Positions 26,972 through 36,506 of a stretch of 64,000 nt of DNA are shown here, one piece after another. The DNA is taken from assembly GCA_021531615.1 (NCBI GenBank), contig JADYUE010000001.1, forward strand, positions 355,319 through 419,318, in the 5' to 3' direction. The notes beneath the pieces are model-generated. The model made no database searches. It was not told the DNA's origin and saw only the letters and a program-made list of their open reading frames with translations. The position numbers and the translations under genes are program-made. This stretch comes from Fusobacterium varium. Its GTDB lineage: Bacteria > Fusobacteriota > Fusobacteriia > Fusobacteriales > Fusobacteriaceae. Numbering within the stretch: position 1 is the stretch's first letter; every line of letters begins with the position of its first letter.

Positions 26972-28174
26972 CTAGAATAACATAATTAATCCAACTATCA
27001 TAGCACTTAGAACACTTACAGTAAATCCACCAATCATAGCTCTAAATACTAATTTAGAAAGAACTCCTCTTTTTTCTGGGCAAAGTGCTGAAATTCCTGC
27101 TATACAGATTCCCATACTCGAGAAGTTTGCAAATCCTGCAAGTGATATTGATAGAATAAGTCCTGTTCTTTCACTTAATTGTGATAAAACTGTTCCTAAT
27201 TTTTGGAAGGCAATAAACTCATTCATTACAAGCTTACTTCCTAATAATTCTCCAGCAAGTCTCATATCTTCTCCAGTTAATCCCATTAAGAATCCTATTG
27301 GAGAGAAGATATATGCGAATATTTTTTCAAGAGTTAAGTTAAAGTTTCCAAGAACTCCATTAATAAGAGCAACTATACTTATTACAGCTATTAGAGAAGC
27401 TCCTATTGCTAAAGCTGAAGCTAATCCATTTTGAGCTCCCTCTGTAATCGCATCTATTAAGTTCTCATTTTTTCCTTTATTATCCATTCTAACATCAGAA
27501 ATTTTTTGAGTCTCTTCTAATTCTGGAAGAATAATTTTTGAAATTGCAATACTTCCCATTGGTACTAATGCACTAGCTATTAGTAAGCTTTCCATAGGAA
27601 TTCCCAATGCTACATATCCTCCAATAATTGTAGCTGACATACTTCCCATTCCTGATATTAAAACTACCATTATTTCACTTTCAGTCATAAAGTTAAGATA
27701 TTTAGCAATAAGTATAGGACTTTCAGTTTGTCCTAAAAACATATTAGCCACAGCAACAAAGCTTTCTACTTGAGTAGTTCCCAATAATTTTCCTACTCCC
27801 TTTCCTATTATCTTAACAACCCAACCTAAAATTCCTAAGTAATATAATGCCGCAACTAAAGATGATAAAAATATTATGTTACACAAAACTGAAATTGCAA
27901 AAATAAATCCTGTTGCATTTCCAGGATTTGCAAGTGATCCAAACACAAATCCTATTCCATCTTGCCCATAGTTTAATACCATTGTAACTACATCTGACAC
28001 TTTAGATACAACTGCTCTACCTAAAGGAAATTTAACTAAAAGAAAGGCAATAACAAATTGAGCCACTAACGCTTTTAAAATAACCTCTTTTTTTATTGAC
28101 TTTCTAGCACTTGAATAAAGGTAAAGAGCTACAAGTACTAAAACTATTCCTAATATATTAACTATTATTCTCAT
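26972..28174 (-). CDS. nupC: Concentrative nucleoside transporter, NupC/CNT family
   Basis: A 400-residue membrane protein that imports nucleosides with protons or sodium. The three CNT regions are visible: an N-terminal three-helix part, the gating region with FLGQTESPILIAKYL, and the C-terminal part with NEFIAFQKL and GFANFSSMGI, all conserved nucleoside or ion contacts. It sits between udp and cdd and supplies the substrates of the operon. Confidence 0.94.
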   Translation of the reverse strand: MRIIVNILGIVLVLVALYLYSSARKSIKKEVILKALVAQFVIAFLLVKFPLGRAVVSKVSDVVTMVLNYGQDGIGFVFGSLANPGNATGFIFAISVLCNIIFLSSLVAALYYLGILGWVVKIIGKGVGKLLGTTQVESFVAVANMFLGQTESPILIAKYLNFMTESEIMVVLISGMGSMSATIIGGYVALGIPMESLLIASALVPMGSIAISKIILPELEETQKISDVRMDNKGKNENLIDAITEGAQNGLASALAIGASLIAVISIVALINGVLGNFNLTLEKIFAYIFSPIGFLMGLTGEDMRLAGELLGSKLVMNEFIAFQKLGTVLSQLSERTGLILSISLAGFANFSSMGICIAGISALCPEKRGVLSKLVFRAMIGGFTVSVLSAMIVGLIMLF

Positions 28175-28183
28175 TCCACTCTC

Positions 28184-28963
28184 CTATTTCTTTTCTTCAC
28201 TATCAGCTTTAATTAGATTTCTAATAGCCTCTATTGTTACTCTTATAGCAGCATCTGTATCATGAACAACTGGATTTTCTAATCCTAATTTTTCTCTCTC
28301 TTGATTTGCTACTACTAAAAATGCAGATCCAACACGAACTCTTAAATGGCTTCCTACTACAAATAAAGCAGCAGATTCCATTTCAGAAGCTTTACATCCT
28401 AAACGTTTCCAAGCTTCCCATTTATTTAATAACTCATAACTAACTGGTTTAGTTTCTGGTGAATGTTGTCCATAGAAAGAATCTTTACATTGAACTACTC
28501 CCACATGATAATCTTTTCCAGATGCTTTAGCAGCTTTAACAAAAGCATTTACTACATCTAAATCAGCTACTGCTGGAAACTCTATAGGTGCATACTCTCT
28601 ACTTGTACCTTCCATTCTTATAGCTCCAGTTGCTACAACTATATCTCCACCCATTATTTCTGGTTGCATTCCTCCACAAGTACCTACACGTAAAAATGTA
28701 TCTGCTCCAGATTTTACTAACTCTTCCAAAGCGATTGCTGCAGAAGGTCCTCCTATACCAGTTGAAGTAACACTTACTTTTACTCCATCTAAATATCCAG
28801 TATATGTAATATACTCTCTTGAATCAGCTACTAACTCTGCATTATCAAAATATTTTGCTATTTTAGCACAACGTTTTGGATCTCCAGGTAATATAACATA
28901 CTTTCCAACTTCTCCATGTCTTATTCCTATGTGATATTGAACTCCATCTTCTGCGTATTTCAT
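28184..28963 (-). CDS. udp: Uridine phosphorylase
   Basis: It splits uridine to uracil and ribose 1-phosphate. The 259 residues show [38 protein letters not shown] and [11 protein letters not shown], the usual order of the NP-I phosphorylase fold. It is first in the six-gene nucleoside operon, behind a TTGACA/TAATAT promoter and three TTGTCTA-type repeats (28983-29046). Confidence 0.93.
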   Translation of the reverse strand: MKYAEDGVQYHIGIRHGEVGKYVILPGDPKRCAKIAKYFDNAELVADSREYITYTGYLDGVKVSVTSTGIGGPSAAIALEELVKSGADTFLRVGTCGGMQPEIMGGDIVVATGAIRMEGTSREYAPIEFPAVADLDVVNAFVKAAKASGKDYHVGVVQCKDSFYGQHSPETKPVSYELLNKWEAWKRLGCKASEMESAALFVVGSHLRVRVGSAFLVVANQEREKLGLENPVVHDTDAAIRVTIEAIRNLIKADSEEKK

Positions 28964-28982
28964 AAATTATACCTCCAGATTT

Positions 28983-29046
28983 TTGTCTAACTTGTCTAAT
29001 TAATTGTCTATAATTTATATTATCATCTTTAACCTAATACTGTCAA
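28983..29046 (-). promoter_or_regulatory. Promoter of the nucleoside operon with three TTGTCTA repeats
   Basis: On the minus strand TTGACA (29046-29041) and TAATAT (29022-29017) are 18 bases apart. Just downstream of the -10 the heptamer TAGACAA (plus strand TTGTCTA) occurs three times as direct repeats, at 29004-29010, 28992-28998 and 28983-28989, with a fourth copy upstream at 29163-29169. Their place at the transcription start suggests repressor operators. The rest of the 434-base gap 28964-29397 is AT-rich and shows only the divergent promoter at 29285-29313. Confidence 0.65.
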
Positions 29047-29284
29047 TATTTTTCTTACTCTTTTACCAATAATTTTGCTCTTAAAATGTACAAAATTTTC
29101 TACTTTTGTAAAAGATTATATCCCTCTTATTTTCAGAAAAAATATATTTTTTAAGATAATAGTTGTCTAAATTTTTATAAAATTATGTGGTTTTTATATG
29201 ATTAATTTTAGTTTTATATATGTTAATTCTGATCATATCATCTTTTATTTATACTTTACTTGACAAATTTTGTTTAGTTTTATA

Positions 29285-29313
29285 TTGACAAATTTTTCAA
29301 AAAGTGATAGTAT
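29285..29313 (+). promoter_or_regulatory. Promoter of the acyl-CoA dehydrogenase fusion gene
   Basis: TTGACA (29285-29290) and TAGTAT (29308-29313) are 17 bases apart. The transcript would have a leader of about 75 bases before the ATG at 29398. Confidence 0.75.
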
Positions 29314-29397
29314 GAAAATATAATAAAAAGAAAAAAAATGTAATTTTGTACTCATTATAAAAATCTTTGATTAGTGGAACAATAAGGAGGCAGGAAT

Positions 29398-31311
29398 ATG
29401 TTATTTAAGACAACAGAACAACATGAAGCTTTACGTGCAAAAGTGAGAGAATTTGCAGAAACAGAAGTAAAACCTATAGCTTTTATGCTTGATCAACAAA
29501 ATGAATTCCCTACAGAGGCTATTAAAAAGTTTGGTGAAATGGGAATGATGGGACTACCTTATCCAAAAGAATATGGTGGAGCTGGGCTTGATACTTTAAG
29601 TTATGCTATTGCTGTTGAAGAACTTTCAAGAGTTGATGGAGGAACTGGAGTTATTCTTTCTGCCCATGTATCTCTTGGATCATATCCTATTTATGCTTTT
29701 GGTACTGAAGAACAAAAACAAAAATATCTTGTTCCTCTAGCTAAAGGAGAAAAACTTGGTGCTTTTGGATTAACAGAACCAAATGCTGGTAGTGATGCTG
29801 GTGGTACTGAAACAACTGCTGTTTTAGAAGGAGATCATTATATCCTTAATGGTGGAAAAATATTTATAACTAATGCTGACAAAGCTGATACATATGTAAT
29901 TTTTGCTGTAACTACTCCTGATATTGGAACAAGAGGAATAAGTGCTTTTATAGTTGAAAAAGGTTGGGAAGGATTTACATTTGGTACTCACTATGACAAA
30001 ATGGGTATTCGTTCTTCTTCAACTGCTGAATTAGTATTTAATAATGTTAAAGTTCCTAAAGAAAATCTACTTGGAAAAGAAGGACAAGGATTTAAAATAG
30101 CTATGGCTACTCTTGATGGAGGTAGAATAGGTATTGCTGCCCAAGCTTTAGGAATTGCTCAAGGTGCTTTTGAAAATGCTCTTGAATATGCAAAAGAAAG
30201 AGAACAATTTGGAATGCCTATTGCTCATCAACAAGTTATATCTTTCAAATTAGCTGATATGGCTACAAAATTAAGATGTGCCAGATTCTTAGTTTATAGC
30301 TCTGCTGAATTAAAAGATCAACATGAACCATTTGGAATGGAATCTGCAATGGCAAAACAATATACATCTGATATCTGTCTAGAAGTTGTTAATGATGCAC
30401 TTCAAATATTTGGAGGAAATGGATACCTTAAAGGTATGGAAGTTGAACGTGCTTATCGTGATGCTAAAATCTGTACTATCTATGAAGGAACTAACGAAAT
30501 TCAAAGAATAGTTATTGCATCTCACTTAATTGGAAAGATGCCTAAAGCTAACTCTTCAGGACCTAAAAAACCTTCAGCTAAGGGACATGCAACAGGTTTA
30601 CGTAAAAATATAATGTTTAAAGATGGAGATATGAAAGATAAAGTTAATGCTCTTGTAGAAGCTTTAAAAGCCGATGGATATGACTTTACAGTTGGTATCC
30701 CATTAGATACTCCTATTGCTATGGCTGATCGTATAGTTAGTGCTGGAATGGGAATTGGTGAAAAGGAAAATATGAAACTTATTGAAGATTTAGCTGTTCA
30801 AGCTGGAGCTGCTATTGGATCTTCTAGACCAGTAGCTGAAACACTAAAATATGTTCCTCTTAACCGTTATGTTGGTATGTCTGGACAAAAATTCAATGGA
30901 AACCTTTATATAGCTTGCGGTATCTCTGGAGCTGGACAACATTTAAAAGGAATTAAAGATGCAACTACTATTGTAGCTATTAATACAAACCCTAATGCAG
31001 CAATCTTTAAAAATGCAGATTATGGAATTGTTGGGGACTTAAAAGAAGTTCTTCCTCTTTTAACTGCTGCTTTAGATAATGGAGAGCCTAAAAAAGATGC
31101 TCCTCCTATGAAAAAAATGAAAAGAAATATCCCTAAAAAACCTGCACCTAGTTATCCTCTTCATGTATGTAATGGTTGTGGATATGTTTATGACCCTGCT
31201 ATTGGAGATGAAGAAAATGGTGTAGAACCAGGTACTCTATTTAATAAATTACCTGAAGATTGGATCTGTCCTCTATGTGGAGAAGAAAAAGATCAATTTA
31301 TAGAAGCTTAA
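29398..31311 (+). CDS. Acyl-CoA dehydrogenase fused to EtfA FAD domain and rubredoxin
   Basis: A 637-residue three-part electron-transfer protein. Residues 1-385 are a full acyl-CoA dehydrogenase ([13 protein letters not shown], the catalytic Glu in [10 protein letters not shown]). Residues about 410-555 match the FAD-binding C-terminal domain of ETF alpha ([37 protein letters not shown]). Residues about 580-637 are a rubredoxin with paired CNGCGY and CPLCGE. There is no EtfB part. This suggests that electrons from a short-chain acyl-CoA pass through two flavins to the rubredoxin iron. The next gene, a flavodiiron protein, is the natural acceptor. Which acyl-CoA is used is not visible. Confidence 0.93.
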   Translation: MLFKTTEQHEALRAKVREFAETEVKPIAFMLDQQNEFPTEAIKKFGEMGMMGLPYPKEYGGAGLDTLSYAIAVEELSRVDGGTGVILSAHVSLGSYPIYAFGTEEQKQKYLVPLAKGEKLGAFGLTEPNAGSDAGGTETTAVLEGDHYILNGGKIFITNADKADTYVIFAVTTPDIGTRGISAFIVEKGWEGFTFGTHYDKMGIRSSSTAELVFNNVKVPKENLLGKEGQGFKIAMATLDGGRIGIAAQALGIAQGAFENALEYAKEREQFGMPIAHQQVISFKLADMATKLRCARFLVYSSAELKDQHEPFGMESAMAKQYTSDICLEVVNDALQIFGGNGYLKGMEVERAYRDAKICTIYEGTNEIQRIVIASHLIGKMPKANSSGPKKPSAKGHATGLRKNIMFKDGDMKDKVNALVEALKADGYDFTVGIPLDTPIAMADRIVSAGMGIGEKENMKLIEDLAVQAGAAIGSSRPVAETLKYVPLNRYVGMSGQKFNGNLYIACGISGAGQHLKGIKDATTIVAINTNPNAAIFKNADYGIVGDLKEVLPLLTAALDNGEPKKDAPPMKKMKRNIPKKPAPSYPLHVCNGCGYVYDPAIGDEENGVEPGTLFNKLPEDWICPLCGEEKDQFIEA

Positions 31312-31350
31312 ATTTTTTTCATAGTTTTGTAAATTAAGGAGGAATTATTC

Positions 31351-32553
31351 ATGTATAATGTTAGAAAAGTGACTGAAGATTTATATTGGATAGGAGGAGA
31401 TGATCACCGTCTTCATCTATTTGAAAATATACACCCAATCCCTCGTGGAGTTTCATACAACTCATACTTACTTTTAGATAAGAAAACTGTTCTTTTTGAT
31501 ACTGTTGATTGGTCTATAGGACGTCAATTTTTAGAAAACTTAGAACATGTTTTAGATGGCAGACCTCTTGACTATATGGTTATTAATCATATGGAGCCTG
31601 ACCATGCTGCTATGATAGAAGAAGTTATGCTACGTTATCCAAAAGTTAAAGTTATTAGTAGTGAAAAAGCATTCTACTTTATGAATCAATTTGGATTCCA
31701 TATTGACAGCTCTAAAACTGAAATTGTAAAAGAAGGAGATAAAAAATCTTTCGGAAAACATGAGATACTATTTGTTGCTGCTCCTATGGTACACTGGCCA
31801 GAAGCTATGGTAAGTTTTGATACTACTAACGGAGTGTTATTTAGTGCTGATGCTTTCGGTTCATTTGGAGCATTAGATGGAAAACTATTTAATGATGAAG
31901 TTAATTTTGATCGTGATTGGATAGATGATGCTAGACGTTACTACACAAATATAGTTGGAAAATATGGACCTCATGTTCAAGCTCTGCTTAAAAAAGCTGC
32001 TGGTATAGATATTAAAATTGTTTGTCCTCTACATGGTCCAGTATGGCGTAATAACCTTGGATACTTCATTGATAAATATGATAAATGGAGTAGATATGAG
32101 CCTGAAGAAAAAGGAGTTATGATTGTATATGCTTCAATGTATGGAAATACTGAAAATGCAGCATCAGTTTTAGCTTCTAAATTAGTTGAAAAAGGAATGA
32201 ATAATGTTGTAATGTATGATGTTTCTAAAACTCATATATCTCAACTTATCTCTGAAACATTCAAGTATAGTAATGTGGTATTAGCTTCTGTTACTTACAA
32301 CTTAGGAATTTATCCATTGATGCACAACTATCTAATGGATATGAAAGCTCTTAATGTTCAAAATAGAACTTTTGCTATCCTTGAAAATGGTTCTTGGGCT
32401 TGTGAGTCTGGAAGATTAATGCGTGAATTTTTAGAAAATATGAGAAATATGACTGTTCTTGATGAAAAAGTAACTCTTACTTCTTCAATGACAGCTGAGC
32501 AAATTGGAGAGATGGATACTTTAGTTGACAGTATTATCAACTCTATGAAATAG
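31351..32553 (+). CDS. Flavodiiron protein (A-type, FprA-like)
   Basis: A 400-residue two-domain protein: a metallo-beta-lactamase-like diiron domain (1-250) and a flavodoxin domain (about 255-395). The diiron ligands appear as HMEPDH, a His in VHWPEAM, an Asp in FSADAFGSFG and a His in PLHGPVW. The FMN loop is ASMYGNTENAA. Such enzymes reduce O2 to water or NO to N2O using rubredoxin, which fits the rubredoxin domain encoded 40 bases upstream. The likely role is oxygen removal in an anaerobe. Confidence 0.93.
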   Translation: MYNVRKVTEDLYWIGGDDHRLHLFENIHPIPRGVSYNSYLLLDKKTVLFDTVDWSIGRQFLENLEHVLDGRPLDYMVINHMEPDHAAMIEEVMLRYPKVKVISSEKAFYFMNQFGFHIDSSKTEIVKEGDKKSFGKHEILFVAAPMVHWPEAMVSFDTTNGVLFSADAFGSFGALDGKLFNDEVNFDRDWIDDARRYYTNIVGKYGPHVQALLKKAAGIDIKIVCPLHGPVWRNNLGYFIDKYDKWSRYEPEEKGVMIVYASMYGNTENAASVLASKLVEKGMNNVVMYDVSKTHISQLISETFKYSNVVLASVTYNLGIYPLMHNYLMDMKALNVQNRTFAILENGSWACESGRLMREFLENMRNMTVLDEKVTLTSSMTAEQIGEMDTLVDSIINSMK

Positions 32554-32583
32554 GTCTTAATAGCAATCCTGTTATATAAATAA

Positions 32584-32632
32584 AAGGAGCTGTTGTAAAT
32601 CAACATTGTGTTGGTTTGCACAGCTCTTTTTA
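32584..32632. terminator. Bidirectional terminator between the flavodiiron and GntR genes
   Basis: Arms AGGAGCTGTTGTAAATCAACA and its near-complement (base of stem GAGCTG/CAGCTC) form a long hairpin with A- and T-runs on both sides. Confidence 0.8.
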
Positions 32633-32641
32633 TTGTTAAAA

Positions 32642-33379
32642 TTATATTTTTCTATTTATCTCTATATGTGAATGCTCTATTGGCAGATAATGCTTATTAT
32701 GAACCTCTGGATACTTATTTTTACTGTATAAACTTTCAGTTACTAAATAACATTTATTGCTCTCTGATATCTTATATTTTATAGCTGAAAAGTTGCCAGA
32801 TTCAGAGTAAATCAGTTTTAAATTTGAGTGTCTAGCCTCTTCGTAGATCTCTTTTTCTAAATATTTAAGTAACTCCTCTGAATTATTTAAGTCTATCTCT
32901 CTCTCTTTTATTGTCTCTACTGGTAAAATTGAAAGTGTATATGCCTTAGCCACTCCCTTAGATTTATACCATCTATCAGCAAAAATAATAACTGGAGTCT
33001 TTCTTTCTAAAACTTTATTAGTGTAATCTGTTGAAGGCTCTATTCTAAATTGAAACTCCACTTCATCAATAATATCATTTAAAGAATCATACACAGGATG
33101 TCCAAATGTTTCTAGCCCTTTCTCCCATTTAACACCATCACTTATTATAAAGTTTCCCTTTCCTTGAATATTTTTTATAATCCCATCCTCTCTTAAAAGA
33201 GTAAGTGCCTGTCTTAAAGTCATTCTACTCACTCCCATAAGCTTTGCTAATTCTGGTTCTGCTGGCAATCTATCTTCAAACTCTCCATCTTTTATTTTTT
33301 CATATATACTATCATAGACTCCCACATATCTTAATTTTTTCTTCTTTTTCTCTAATTCTTTATTCGCTTTTTCTTCCAT
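32642..33379 (-). CDS. GntR-family regulator with UTRA-like effector domain
   Basis: A 245-residue regulator with an N-terminal winged helix (about 15-85; RLPAEPELAKLMGVSRMTLRQALTLLREDGI, given here as a GntR pattern at residues 38-68) and a C-terminal domain resembling UTRA, which binds small effectors in the HutC subfamily. The lysine-rich N-terminal extension is unusual. It is monocistronic. TTGTCTA/TAGACAA motifs in its own promoter also occur at the nucleoside operon promoter, suggesting it may regulate both. The effector is unknown. Confidence 0.85.
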   Translation of the reverse strand: MEEKANKELEKKKKKLRYVGVYDSIYEKIKDGEFEDRLPAEPELAKLMGVSRMTLRQALTLLREDGIIKNIQGKGNFIISDGVKWEKGLETFGHPVYDSLNDIIDEVEFQFRIEPSTDYTNKVLERKTPVIIFADRWYKSKGVAKAYTLSILPVETIKEREIDLNNSEELLKYLEKEIYEEARHSNLKLIYSESGNFSAIKYKISESNKCYLVTESLYSKNKYPEVHNKHYLPIEHSHIEINRKI

Positions 33380-33443
33380 CTAATTTTTCCCCCATTTCTT
33401 CATATTTATAACCCCATCTATAAATAAAATTTATACTATTTTT

Positions 33444-33487
33444 TAGACAAATGCAAGTTTTTTTATTTTTCTATCTCTCTTTGTCTA
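33444..33487 (-). promoter_or_regulatory. Candidate operator pair in the GntR gene promoter
   Basis: TAGACAA (33444-33450) and TTGTCTA (33481-33487) form an inverted pair upstream of the GntR gene. The first lies inside the likely promoter, next to the AGTATAAAT stretch. The heptamer is the same as the three repeats at the udp promoter. Confidence 0.45.
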
Positions 33488-33592
33488 TTTTTTTGTTTAT
33501 TTTTTATAATTTCTATTTTTGTTCCATCTATTGAATTTTCATAGTATAATATAGATATATTATTTAAAAAATTTAACGATTAGGTGAGTATT

Positions 33593-34351
33593 ATGACTGC
33601 TGAAAAAAAAGTTCCAGCTATAGAAAAAGCTGATAAAATATTCAAATATCTATATTATAAAGATTCTGCAACTCAAAGTGAAATCTCAAAAGAGTTAAAT
33701 ATCCCTAAAGCTACTACAAATAGATTATTAGCTGTTCTTACTGAGCTAAAATATTTAAGTTTTGAAAATAAAAAGTATAAACTTGGAGAGATATTTTACT
33801 TTTTTTCAACAAAACATGAAAGATATACTTTAATAAAAAATATATCCTATCCTTATCTTGAAGAGCTTTCTTTAAAATTTAAGGAAACTTTTAAAATAAG
33901 TGTTTTGGATGAAGATAAAATAAGAAGTATTGCTAAAGTTGAAAGTAGTGATTTTATAAAAATCTCTGTATCTGAAAATGCTATTTTTCCATTACATGCA
34001 GGTGCTGCAAGTAAGCTTTTAATCTGTCAATTAAGTGAAAATAGGTTGAATAAGCTTTTAGACACTACCCTTCCTCGTTACACAGAAAACACTATTACAG
34101 ATAGAGAGGAGTTAAAAAAAGAGCTTTTAAAGATTAATATAAATAAGTTATCCTTTGATAATATGGAGCATTCAAAAAATATTAAAGCTGTTGCTGTTCC
34201 TATCTTAGATAAAAAAAATAGGATTATAGCTGCTGTTAGTTGTCCTTGTTTTCCAGATTCTTTGCCAGATGAAAGAGCAACTAAAATTGTAAAAGAGATG
34301 AGAAAAGCTTGTGATGAAATTTCTAAAAGATTAGATTACTTTAATAAATAA
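33593..34351 (+). CDS. IclR-family transcriptional regulator
   Basis: A 252-residue regulator with the IclR winged helix (about 10-70; SATQSEISKELNIPKATTNR) and the IclR effector-binding domain (about 75-250; AGAASKLLIC, the segment KAVAVPILDKKNRIIAAVSC near the end, within residues 200-225). Many IclR proteins (KdgR type) control uronate and 2-keto-3-deoxygluconate genes, and eda-kdgK lies 1.5 kb downstream. The ATG at 33593 has AGGTGAG six bases upstream; an in-frame GTG at 33584 overlaps that site and is rejected. Confidence 0.87.
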   Translation: MTAEKKVPAIEKADKIFKYLYYKDSATQSEISKELNIPKATTNRLLAVLTELKYLSFENKKYKLGEIFYFFSTKHERYTLIKNISYPYLEELSLKFKETFKISVLDEDKIRSIAKVESSDFIKISVSENAIFPLHAGAASKLLICQLSENRLNKLLDTTLPRYTENTITDREELKKELLKININKLSFDNMEHSKNIKAVAVPILDKKNRIIAAVSCPCFPDSLPDERATKIVKEMRKACDEISKRLDYFNK

Positions 34352-34377
34352 CAATTACTTAATTATAATTTATTCTA

Positions 34378-34534
34378 ATATCAGCTAAAATGGAATTTGG
34401 AGAAGAATATTAGAGAGAGTTACGAAATCTGACACTAAAAATTCTGACGTGTTTGAGACGAAGTCGAGTTTCAGAATTTTAGTCAGATGAGTATTACTCT
34501 CTCTTTATTCTACGACATGAAATTTAGCTGATAT
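34378..34534 (-). repeat. Structured intergenic element, copy 2 (157 bp)
   Basis: The ends are a perfect 12-bp inverted repeat (ATATCAGCTAAA at 34378, TTTAGCTGATAT at 34523). On the minus strand it has the same order as copy 1: CATGTC..GAATAAAGA, an inner stem AAAATTCTGA/TCAGAATTTT around a 23-base core (34470-34448) with AACTCGACTTCGTC and CTCAAACACG, then CTAATATTC..AAATTCC. The outer, middle and inner stems all differ from copy 1 yet remain paired. Inside the core, GGC/GCC of copy 1 is GAC/GTC here. Confidence 0.85.
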
Positions 34535-34549
34535 TTAAAATATAAGTTT

Positions 34550-34602
34550 TGATAACTTAACTTGACTAATAATTACTAAATACAAAGGTACTTTGTCAAA
34601 AC
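34550..34602 (-). repeat. 50-bp satellite of the structured repeat, copy 2
   Basis: The reverse complement matches 805-855 nearly throughout, including TTTTGACAAAGTACCTTTGT and TTAGTCAAGTTAAGTTAT. It lies 15 bases from the hairpin element. The 301-base gap 34352-34652 is otherwise featureless. Confidence 0.8.
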
Positions 34603-34652
34603 CTAGCGATGTGCTAGAAAACTTAGCTTAACTAGATAAATTATAAATAACT

Positions 34653-35549
34653 TTAACTTAAAACTAATAAAAGTGATACATTTATAAAACTTAGTATTAT
34701 TGAAAGAGATACTACATTTATTGCCAATTCCATATCTCCATCTGTTACGAAAACAAAAGTTAAGATATTATTTCCAACAGGAGAAAATGCCCCTAATAGC
34801 ATTATCTTTCTTCCCATCTCATCAATAGGAAGAAACTTTCCTATTATAAATGTAGCTATCAATATTCCTATAACTTTAATTGCTACAATTATTAAACTTA
34901 ACTTCAACTTTTTAAATTTTGGAGTAAAATAAGCTCCCAATGCTATCATAATAAGTGTCCCTGTCATCTCTGCTATCTCTTGCATTGTAATCTCTATTCC
35001 TTTTGGGAGTTTTAATCCTGTAATATTCAATACAAATCCAATTATCAATGCAATTATAAGAGGAGATTTTAAAAGTTTCTTTACTTTATCCATTGCTGTA
35101 TCCTCTTTAGATGAAACAAAAATTGAATAGACAACAGTTGTAACTATAACTAAATTCCCTGCATCAAATAAAGATAATAGATACAAATTTTTCTCTCCAA
35201 AAAATACTATAAAAAATGGCAGAATAAAAGTCATATTCATTATCAATGTAGCTCCACGAAATACTTTTCTTTCATCGTCATTTAACTTTATTAGCTTTGA
35301 TAAAAAAAGTCCTGTTGGAATCATAATAGCATGTATACACAGTGCAGATATTGGATATAACAGCAATTCTCTTTCTAACTTCATTCCACTTACTGAAAGT
35401 ATAATTACTGCTGGACTTAAAAGATAGAACACAAGCTTTAACAGTACTGATGCTTCTTCCTTCTTTAAAATATTCATAACTTTTAAAATATAACCTATTG
35501 TAAAAAATAAAAATATTGGCAATAGTTTTTCTAATATTATCTCTAACAT
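34653..35549 (-). CDS. AEC-family (auxin efflux carrier-like) transporter
   Basis: A 298-residue membrane protein with about ten hydrophobic segments in two halves of five, the Mem_trans family pattern (LLKLVFYLLSPAVIILSVSG in the first half, LGAFSPVGNNILTFVFVTDGD in the second). Bacterial members often move malate or other organic acids; no substrate is certain. It is divergent from eda-kdgK, and the gap between them carries two copies of a TTC-N7-GAA motif that also occurs before the DMT gene at 37627, so it may transport a sugar acid. Confidence 0.82.
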   Translation of the reverse strand: MLEIILEKLLPIFLFFTIGYILKVMNILKKEEASVLLKLVFYLLSPAVIILSVSGMKLERELLLYPISALCIHAIMIPTGLFLSKLIKLNDDERKVFRGATLIMNMTFILPFFIVFFGEKNLYLLSLFDAGNLVIVTTVVYSIFVSSKEDTAMDKVKKLLKSPLIIALIIGFVLNITGLKLPKGIEITMQEIAEMTGTLIMIALGAYFTPKFKKLKLSLIIVAIKVIGILIATFIIGKFLPIDEMGRKIMLLGAFSPVGNNILTFVFVTDGDMELAINVVSLSIILSFINVSLLLVLS

Positions 35550-35630
35550 TTTTCCTCCAAATTTTAATAAAAACTTTCATTTTTATTATACAGTTTCTTT
35601 TATAAATTTCAATATTTATCCTATTATATT

Positions 35631-35645
35631 TTTCCATATAAGAAA
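35631..35645. promoter_or_regulatory. Candidate operator TTTC-N7-GAAA, site 1
   Basis: The site reads TTTCCATATAAGAAA, about 80 bases upstream of the AEC transporter start. Sites 2 and 3 have the same half-sites and spacing. In the 304-base gap 35550-35853 the rest is AT-rich with the eda promoter region. Confidence 0.5.
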
Positions 35646-35727
35646 TTATTTTTTTATATATTTTCAGATAAACTTTTTATTCCTAAGGCTTTGTATCTAT
35701 ATTTAAAGAATTATAGTTTCTTTTTAT

Positions 35728-35742
35728 TTTCATATATGGAAA
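35728..35742. promoter_or_regulatory. Candidate operator TTTC-N7-GAAA, site 2
   Basis: The site reads TTTCATATATGGAAA and lies about 110 bases upstream of the eda start. It matches site 1 and, in reverse complement, the site at 38620-38634. Confidence 0.55.
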
Positions 35743-35853
35743 TTATTTTATGAATTTCTTATTGAAGTTTTTGTTTTTTTTGGGTATATTTAAAATATAG
35801 AATAAAATTAAATTATTGAGTTTACATATGATATAAAAATTAGGAGGTTTATT

Positions 35854-36489
35854 ATGTTAAAGAAAAGTGAAATCTTAAATAAAATAACTGAAATTGGAAT
35901 AGTTGCAGTTGTTAGAAGTGAAACTATTGCTGAAGGAATCAGAATTTCTAAAGCTTGTGTTGAAGGTGGAATCCCTGCAATTGAAGTTACATATACAGTT
36001 CCAGGAGCTACAGAAGTTATTAAAGCTCTTAAAGAAGAATTTACTCCAGATCAATTAGTAATCGGAGCTGGAACAGTATTAGATGCTGCTACTGCAAGAA
36101 TCGCTATTCTAGCTGGAGCTGAATTTATCGTTTCTCCTGCTTTTGATGAAGAAACTGCTAAATTATGTAACTTATACCAAGTACCATATATGCCTGGATG
36201 TATGACTATCACTGAAATGACTAAAGCTATGCAATATGGATCAGATATCATCAAATTATTCCCTGGAAGTGCTTTCGGACCTTCATTTGTTAAAGCTGTT
36301 AAAGCTCCTCTTCCTCAAGCTAACATCATGCCTACAGGTGGAGTAAGCTTAGATAACATCGAAGAATGGTTCAAAAATGGTGTTGTAGCTGTTGGTGCTG
36401 GAGGAAAACTTGCTTCTGGTTCAACTGAAGATATCATTGCTACTGCAAAAGCTTTTGTTTCAAAAATCAGAGAAATAAAAAATAAATAA
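35854..36489 (+). CDS. eda: 2-keto-3-deoxy-6-phosphogluconate (KDPG) aldolase
   Basis: It cleaves KDPG to pyruvate and glyceraldehyde 3-phosphate. The 211 residues show the Glu of GIPAIEVTYTVPGA, the Schiff-base Lys in DIIKLFPGSAFGPSF and the phosphate loop MPTGGVSLDN. It is followed 17 bases later by KDG kinase, so the pair turns 2-keto-3-deoxygluconate from uronic acids into central metabolites. Codon use with ATC and TTC suggests strong expression. AGGAGG precedes the ATG. Confidence 0.95.
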   Translation: MLKKSEILNKITEIGIVAVVRSETIAEGIRISKACVEGGIPAIEVTYTVPGATEVIKALKEEFTPDQLVIGAGTVLDAATARIAILAGAEFIVSPAFDEETAKLCNLYQVPYMPGCMTITEMTKAMQYGSDIIKLFPGSAFGPSFVKAVKAPLPQANIMPTGGVSLDNIEEWFKNGVVAVGAGGKLASGSTEDIIATAKAFVSKIREIKNK

Positions 36490-36506
36490 TTAAAGGATGG
36501 CCTACA

